Below the pieces are notes generated by a model. The model did not search any database. It was not told the origin of the DNA and saw only the letters and a program-made list of their open reading frames with translations. From a bacterium (GTDB taxonomy: Bacteria > Patescibacteriota > Minisyncoccia > UBA6257 > JAGGUH01): DNA of 8,187 nucleotides. The DNA is taken from assembly GCA_021158645.1 (NCBI GenBank), contig JAGGUH010000077.1:1-8187 (forward strand), in the 5' to 3' direction. The position numbers and the translations under genes were made by a program. Position 1 is the stretch's first letter. The number at the start of each line of letters is the position of its first letter. Below, in pieces: positions 5,103-8,187 of this stretch.

Positions 5103-5161
5103 GGTCTAGGGAGCGAGCACTCACTTATCTACCAACAATCGGAGTCAACCGCCCCTAGGCC
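5103..5161 (+). promoter_or_regulatory. structured G+C-rich leader RNA of glyA, candidate riboswitch or attenuator
   Basis: In a very AT-rich setting this 59-nt stretch is G+C-rich and folds strongly. GGTCTAGGG (5103-5111) pairs with CCCCTAGGCC (nine pairs, one U-G). After a bulged A the stem continues GCG (5113-5115)/CGC (5150-5152). An inner stem ACTC (5119-5122)/GAGT (5142-5145) caps it, leaving asymmetric internal loops and a 19-nt loop (5123-5141). The U-G pair favours the plus-strand RNA. It begins at the predicted transcription start and is followed by AAATATTTTTT and then the glyA ATG, so it could work as an attenuator or control ribosome access (there is no Shine-Dalgarno). It is not a tRNA. 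It shares short words with the ZTP class (GGGAGCGA, ACCGCC) but lacks that riboswitch's 5' domain; a folate-type class such as THF-II is a thing to test, not a recognised match. Confidence 0.65.
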
Positions 5162-5172
5162 AAATATTTTTT

Positions 5173-6414
5173 ATGTTAAAACTTCTAAATTTAAAAAAAG
5201 AAGATAAAGAATTATATCAACTTATTAAAAAGGAGATTGAAAGACAAAAATTTAATTTAGACCTTATTCCTTCGGAAAGTTTAGTGCCAGTTTCAATTCT
5301 GGAAACTTTAGCCACTCCTCTAACTAATAAATATTCTGAAGGTTATCCTTTTAAGCGTTATTATCCTGGTACAGAAATTATTGATAAAATTGAGATTTTA
5401 GCCCAGAAGAGAGCAAAAAACGCCTTCAATTTAAATTCAAATTGGGAAGTTAATGTTCAACCCTATTCTGGATCGCCAGCAAATATTGCGGTTTACTTTG
5501 GACTTTTAAATCCTGGTGATGTTATTCTTGGTCCAGCATTAACCTCTGGCGGTCATTTAACCCATGGAGCAAAAGTCAATTTTTCAGGAAAAATTTATCA
5601 TGCCATTTATTATGAAATTGATCCAAAAACTGAAAAATTTAATTACACTCAAATATCAGAACTGGCAAAAATTTATCGGCCCAAAATTATTGTTTCTGGC
5701 ACCACGGCTTATCCCCGAGAAATTGATTTTAAAAAAATAGGAAAAATTGCCAAAAAAGTTGGTGCTTATCATTTAGCTGATATCTCCCATATTGCTGGAC
5801 TTATAATTGCAAAAAAGCATCAATCTCCATTTGAATTTACTGATATCGTAACAACAACAACTCATAAAACTTTAAATGGTCCAAGAGGAGCCGTGATCTT
5901 TTCAAAAAAAGAAATTTCCCAAAAAATCAATAAAGCAGTTTTTCCAGGAATTCAAGGCGGTCCCCATCAAAATACTATTGCTTCAATTGCTTTAACTTTT
6001 AAAATTGCCCAAACTAAAAAATTTAAAAAAACCCAAACTCAAATCGTAAAAAATGCCAAAATTTTGGCAAAAGAGTTAAAAAAATATAAATTTCATCTTG
6101 TAAGCGGAGGCACTGACAATCATCTTATTTTAATTAATTTGAAAAATAAAAAAATTTCCGGCAAAGAAGCCGAAACAATTTTAGAGAAGAGTGGAATTTT
6201 AGCCAATCGAAATACAATTCCTGGCGATCAAAAACCTTTTTCTCCCTCAGGAATTCGTCTTGGAACTCCTTCGATAACCTTTAGAGGACTAAAAGAAAAA
6301 GAAATGATAAAAATTGCAAATTTTTTATATCAATTAATTGAAAAAAGACAACCTCCTCAAAAAATCAAAAAAGAAGTTCTCACTCTTTGCAAAAAATTCC
6401 CTTTAAATTATTAA
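5173..6414 (+). CDS. glyA: serine hydroxymethyltransferase
   Basis: This PLP enzyme interconverts serine and glycine while loading one-carbon units onto tetrahydrofolate, in the cytosol. At 413 residues it matches the family (about 415). Conserved parts in order: LIPSES (31-36), K-Y-S-E-G-Y-P (53-59) with K-R-Y-Y-P-G, S-G-S-P-A-N (99-104), GGHLTHG (126-132), D203 and H206 in LADISHIAGL (PLP ring and substrate), the Schiff-base Lys232 in TTTTHKTLNGPRGA, F-P-G-I-Q-G-G-P (257-264), and R362 in PSGIRLGTP (carboxylate binding). All key residues are intact. It has its own promoter and a structured leader RNA, so it is probably regulated at the RNA level. No Shine-Dalgarno precedes the ATG; the sequence there is AAATATTTTTT. 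The next gene (YbaB/EbfC) converges from the other strand, 54 bases away. Confidence 0.98.
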   Translation: MLKLLNLKKEDKELYQLIKKEIERQKFNLDLIPSESLVPVSILETLATPLTNKYSEGYPFKRYYPGTEIIDKIEILAQKRAKNAFNLNSNWEVNVQPYSGSPANIAVYFGLLNPGDVILGPALTSGGHLTHGAKVNFSGKIYHAIYYEIDPKTEKFNYTQISELAKIYRPKIIVSGTTAYPREIDFKKIGKIAKKVGAYHLADISHIAGLIIAKKHQSPFEFTDIVTTTTHKTLNGPRGAVIFSKKEISQKINKAVFPGIQGGPHQNTIASIALTFKIAQTKKFKKTQTQIVKNAKILAKELKKYKFHLVSGGTDNHLILINLKNKKISGKEAETILEKSGILANRNTIPGDQKPFSPSGIRLGTPSITFRGLKEKEMIKIANFLYQLIEKRQPPQKIKKEVLTLCKKFPLNY

Positions 6415-6461
6415 ACTAAAATTATTTAATTTATTTTTGCAAAAATAACAAAAATTAGTTT
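6413..6461. terminator. palindromic spacer between convergent genes, likely bidirectional terminator
   Basis: AAACTAA (6413-6419) pairs with TTAGTTT (6455-6461), and inside lies the perfect 18-bp palindrome TTATTTTTGCAAAAATAA (6431-6448). It sits in the 54-base gap between the ends of glyA and ybaB. The stems are AT-rich, so terminator strength is uncertain. Confidence 0.45.
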
Positions 6462-6468
6462 CTTATCT

Positions 6469-6711
6469 TTAAAAAAGGGACATTTTTTTAGCAAGAATCA
6501 TCTGAATTTTTCTTACTGCTTCATTAAAACACTGGCAAAGAATCTTTTCCTGTTCTTCTTTGCCTAAATCAGAATTAAGTTGAATTTCCTCAACTTCCAT
6601 TTTTCCGTTAAGAACCACTTTTACTCCATTTTTTTCAACTTCAATTTTTTCTTTCGAAAGAGAATCTCTTAATTTTTTAATTTCTCTTAATTGTTTTAAT
6701 TTATCAAACAT
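6469..6711 (-). CDS. ybaB: YbaB/EbfC-family nucleoid-associated protein
   Basis: This family forms small dimers that bind DNA and coat the nucleoid. At 80 residues it is shorter than the usual 100 or so. It has the N-terminal helix MFDKLKQLREIKKLRDSL, the beta-strand core (about 22-46, I-E-V-E-K-N-G-V-K-V-V-L-N-G and E-V-E-E-I-Q-L-N) typical of the fold, and a C-terminal helix (52-78), but lacks the Gly-rich tail found in many bacteria. There are two Cys (59 and 61). A promoter-like pair lies upstream. It is often near dnaX and recR in other genomes, but not here; here it is downstream of the thermonuclease on the same strand, 102 bases away. The family call rests on the pattern of hydrophobic and basic residues and is good, though the protein is short. 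Confidence 0.85.
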   Translation of the reverse strand: MFDKLKQLREIKKLRDSLSKEKIEVEKNGVKVVLNGKMEVEEIQLNSDLGKEEQEKILCQCFNEAVRKIQMILAKKMSLF

Positions 6712-6734
6712 ATTTTTTACTTTAATTAACTTAA

Positions 6735-6763
6735 ATTTTAAACTAAATCAAATAATTTTTCAA
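6735..6763 (-). promoter_or_regulatory. candidate promoter for ybaB
   Basis: Minus strand: TTGAAA (6763-6758), 17 bp, TAAAAT (6740-6735), with 23 bases to the ATG at 6711. In such AT-rich DNA chance matches are common. A weak AAGAAAA/TTTTCTT inverted repeat (6763-6769/6778-6784) just upstream could end the nuclease transcript. Confidence 0.4.
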
Positions 6764-6813
6764 GAAAAAATAAAAAATTTTCTTAAATGTCTTTTAATAA
6801 ACTTCTTGATAAA

Positions 6814-7725
6814 TCACTTTCCAATCTCAATTTGCAAAGAATCTTTCAAAATAATTTCTGGCTTGCCTTGATATTGCTTAATTTTTCCTTTTACCCTCAC
6901 TACTTTGTTCAAATAATATTTCTCTGGATCTTCAACAAACTTATATTGATAAGAACTAAAAATTACTCCGCTAAAGCATTGATTTGGATAAGGTTTTTCA
7001 AAATTTAAAAAAACCGTATTAGTTTTTGAACGATAAGTATCAACAATTTTTCCTTCAACAATCACTTCTTCTCCATAAAAATTCTTGGCTTGATAAGCAT
7101 TAATTAATTTTAAACCAGTTAGTTCTGGAGTTAATCTTTGCCATTGAAGATTTAAAGGCTCTTTCTTCTTAATCTCTTTTTCTCTCTTGCTCCATTTACA
7201 ACCAATTTTATTTTCTTTTGCCTCTCTTTCTGCTTTAATGATTTCTTTTTTATACTTAATGTCTTTCGGAGAAATACGAGATACTACTAATCCTTCTTTG
7301 ACTAACTCTAAACTAATATTTTTTCCATCTAAAAAAACATATCTTAAATAGCGGCACCATTTATCTTTATCTTCAATGCTTTTTTCCAGTTTTACTTTTT
7401 TATTTAAAATCAATTCTTCCAATCTTTCTTTTGCGGGCTGATAACAGGGATAGCCCCGCTCATCAGCATCAATCCCCAAGATTCTTACTGAATATCCACC
7501 TTCAATCAAAAAAGTGTCTCCATCAATTATTTTGGTCACTAATTTTTTTGCCCCATTAGGTAATAAAGGAACATTTCTACAAGATTGAGATTGTTTTTCT
7601 TTTCCAATTTTTTCCCTAACTAAAAAATTTTCTTTTTTTCCTGAAAGATAAATTGCTTCTCCGATAATTAATGCCCCAATTAAAATTGCCAAAACAATTT
7701 TATTTTCTTGAAAAAATTTTTTCAT
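6814..7725 (-). CDS. membrane-anchored or secreted thermonuclease (SNase-like) with C-terminal OB-fold
   Basis: Staphylococcal-nuclease-type enzymes cut DNA and RNA with Ca2+. Residues 1-8 are basic, then a hydrophobic segment (10-28) acts as a signal anchor or uncleaved signal peptide. The SNase domain (about 60-180) holds IIDGDTF (D68, D70) and the active-site set R81, D86, E89 in RILGIDADE, plus R125 in WCRYLRYVF. The spacing R-x4-D-x2-E is the same as R35, D40, E43 of Staphylococcus nuclease, so it should be active. A lysine-rich linker (about 180-190) leads to an OB-fold-like domain (about 203-302, V-I-V-E-G-K-I-V-D and V-V-R-V-K-G-K-I patterns) that may bind nucleic acid. Length is 303. 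Four Cys (C94, C124, C176, C250) could form disulfides outside the cell. An external nuclease fits DNA scavenging in a nucleotide-poor host-associated cell. It lies downstream of the ArsR-type regulator on the same strand; a 19-bp palindrome lies 45 bp upstream of its start. No Shine-Dalgarno is seen. Confidence 0.9.
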   Translation of the reverse strand: MKKFFQENKIVLAILIGALIIGEAIYLSGKKENFLVREKIGKEKQSQSCRNVPLLPNGAKKLVTKIIDGDTFLIEGGYSVRILGIDADERGYPCYQPAKERLEELILNKKVKLEKSIEDKDKWCRYLRYVFLDGKNISLELVKEGLVVSRISPKDIKYKKEIIKAEREAKENKIGCKWSKREKEIKKKEPLNLQWQRLTPELTGLKLINAYQAKNFYGEEVIVEGKIVDTYRSKTNTVFLNFEKPYPNQCFSGVIFSSYQYKFVEDPEKYYLNKVVRVKGKIKQYQGKPEIILKDSLQIEIGK

Positions 7726-7769
7726 TTTTTGATTGATTTTTAAAAATTAATTTCTCGATTTTAAAATTT

Positions 7770-7788
7770 TTGATTAAATTTTAATCAA
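7770..7788. promoter_or_regulatory. 19-bp perfect palindrome upstream of the nuclease gene, possible operator
   Basis: TTGATTAAA-T-TTTAATCAA is a perfect 9-1-9 inverted repeat 45 bp upstream of the nuclease start. Its position and symmetry suit a dimeric winged-helix repressor such as the neighbouring ArsR-type protein, but the AT-only core makes chance occurrence possible. Confidence 0.35.
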
Positions 7789-7856
7789 TAAAACATTCTT
7801 AAAATTTTTAAAATAAACTCATATTAATAAACCAACCTTTCAACTAACCAGAAAAC

Positions 7857-7890
7857 AATATTCTCACATTCTTAAGAATGTGAGAATATT
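7857..7890 (-). repeat. 34-bp perfect palindrome, family member B, at the ArsR gene's stop
   Basis: AATATTC, TCA, core CATTCTTAAGAATG, TGA, GAATATT: fully self-complementary. It starts at the base right after the TAA of the ArsR-type gene (7893-7891). On the minus strand it is followed by TGTTTTC, only a modest T-run, so it may serve as terminator, though its relation to the palindrome at 4078-4115 suggests a repeat family. Confidence 0.9.
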
Positions 7891-8178
7891 TTATTTTTCA
7901 TCAAAAGAATCCATAAATTTCAAAAATTTCCTTCCATAAGGAGAAAGATAATGCTGAACCTGCCTTCCCCGATATTTTTTATTCACCAATCCTGCCTGAA
8001 CTAATCTTCTAATATGTTCGGAGATGGTCTTGAAATTCGCATCAAGATTTTGGCAGATTTCATCAACGGTAATTCCTTCTGCTTTTAAAATTAATTTTAA
8101 AATCTCAATTCGCCGATGATTGGCAACACCTTTAAAATATCTTTCTAATTGTTTAGGAGTTTTCTTTTTGCTTTTCAT
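7891..8178 (-). CDS. ArsR/SmtB-type winged-helix transcriptional regulator
   Basis: This is a 95-residue dimeric DNA-binding protein by family knowledge. The pattern matches: helices L-E-R-Y-F-K-G-V-A-N-H-R-R-I-E-I-L-K-L-I (11-30), I-T-V-D-E-I-C-Q-N-L-D (36-46), recognition helix N-F-K-T-I-S-E-H-I-R-R-L (48-59), Q-A-G-L-V (61-65), then the wing N-K-K-Y-R-G-R-Q-V-Q-H-Y (66-77), and a final helix. The metal-binding ELCVCD motif of classical ArsR is missing; the sole Cys is C42, so metal sensing is unlikely and the signal is unknown. The gene is complete, starting with ATG nine bases from the window end, so its promoter lies outside. It precedes the nuclease on the same strand and may control it or itself. 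Confidence 0.88.
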   Translation of the reverse strand: MKSKKKTPKQLERYFKGVANHRRIEILKLILKAEGITVDEICQNLDANFKTISEHIRRLVQAGLVNKKYRGRQVQHYLSPYGRKFLKFMDSFDEK

Positions 8179-8187
8179 ATTATTTAC

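Noticed and set aside
5103..5161. Possible tRNA or ZTP riboswitch
   Set aside because: The fold is a single bulged hairpin without anticodon or T arms, and the 5' half of the ZTP consensus is missing because the upstream sequence is AT-rich promoter.
6787..7008. Plus-strand open frame of 73 codons
   Set aside because: It is antisense to the OB-fold domain of the thermonuclease gene and has no supporting signals.

Overview
The window is strongly AT-rich, with small genes, overlapping genes, a divergent short Pth, an 80-residue YbaB/EbfC protein, a membrane-anchored nuclease with a C-terminal OB-fold, and start codons that mostly lack a Shine-Dalgarno sequence. Together these suggest a Patescibacteria/CPR genome (Parcubacteria-like). 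This is inference from gene style; there is no rRNA or other phylogenetic marker here, and no phage or CRISPR module was seen.

Layout. Positions 1-425 hold no convincing gene. They carry a 12-bp tandem array, a degenerate 7-bp array and one copy of a dispersed repeat. Positions 426-3138 are a minus-strand operon: promoter, GtrA-family membrane protein, GatA (amidase subunit of the tRNA-dependent amidotransferase), then a single-TM protein with a HEPN-like C-terminus. All three genes overlap. Positions 3171-3845 are a self-contained minus-strand unit: a perfect TTGACA-17-TATAAT promoter, a 61-nt hairpin leader, a strong Shine-Dalgarno, an unrecognised 151-aa Trp-rich protein with clearly higher G+C, and a strong intrinsic terminator. 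Positions 3846-4473 are a long spacer with a second copy of the dispersed repeat (in which both copies encode the same N-terminal 12 residues), a 38-bp perfect palindrome, a CATATG-based quasi-palindrome, and IS-end-like repeats. Positions 4474-6414 are plus-strand: pth, apparently leaderless, then glyA (serine hydroxymethyltransferase) behind its own promoter and a G+C-rich 59-nt structured leader that starts at the predicted transcription start. Positions 6413-8178 are minus-strand: an ArsR-type regulator, the secreted or anchored thermonuclease, and YbaB/EbfC, converging on glyA across a palindromic terminator-like spacer.

How the genes fit together. GatA, Pth and SHMT are housekeeping functions (tRNA-dependent amidation, peptidyl-tRNA recycling, one-carbon supply). 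The thermonuclease fits DNA scavenging by a cell with poor nucleotide synthesis, and the ArsR gene just upstream could control it. The most interesting signals are non-coding or of unknown function: the glyA leader RNA, the palindrome family whose two copies differ by compensatory changes, the duplicated 23-codon ORFs flanking the gatA block, and the atypical 151-aa gene cassette.
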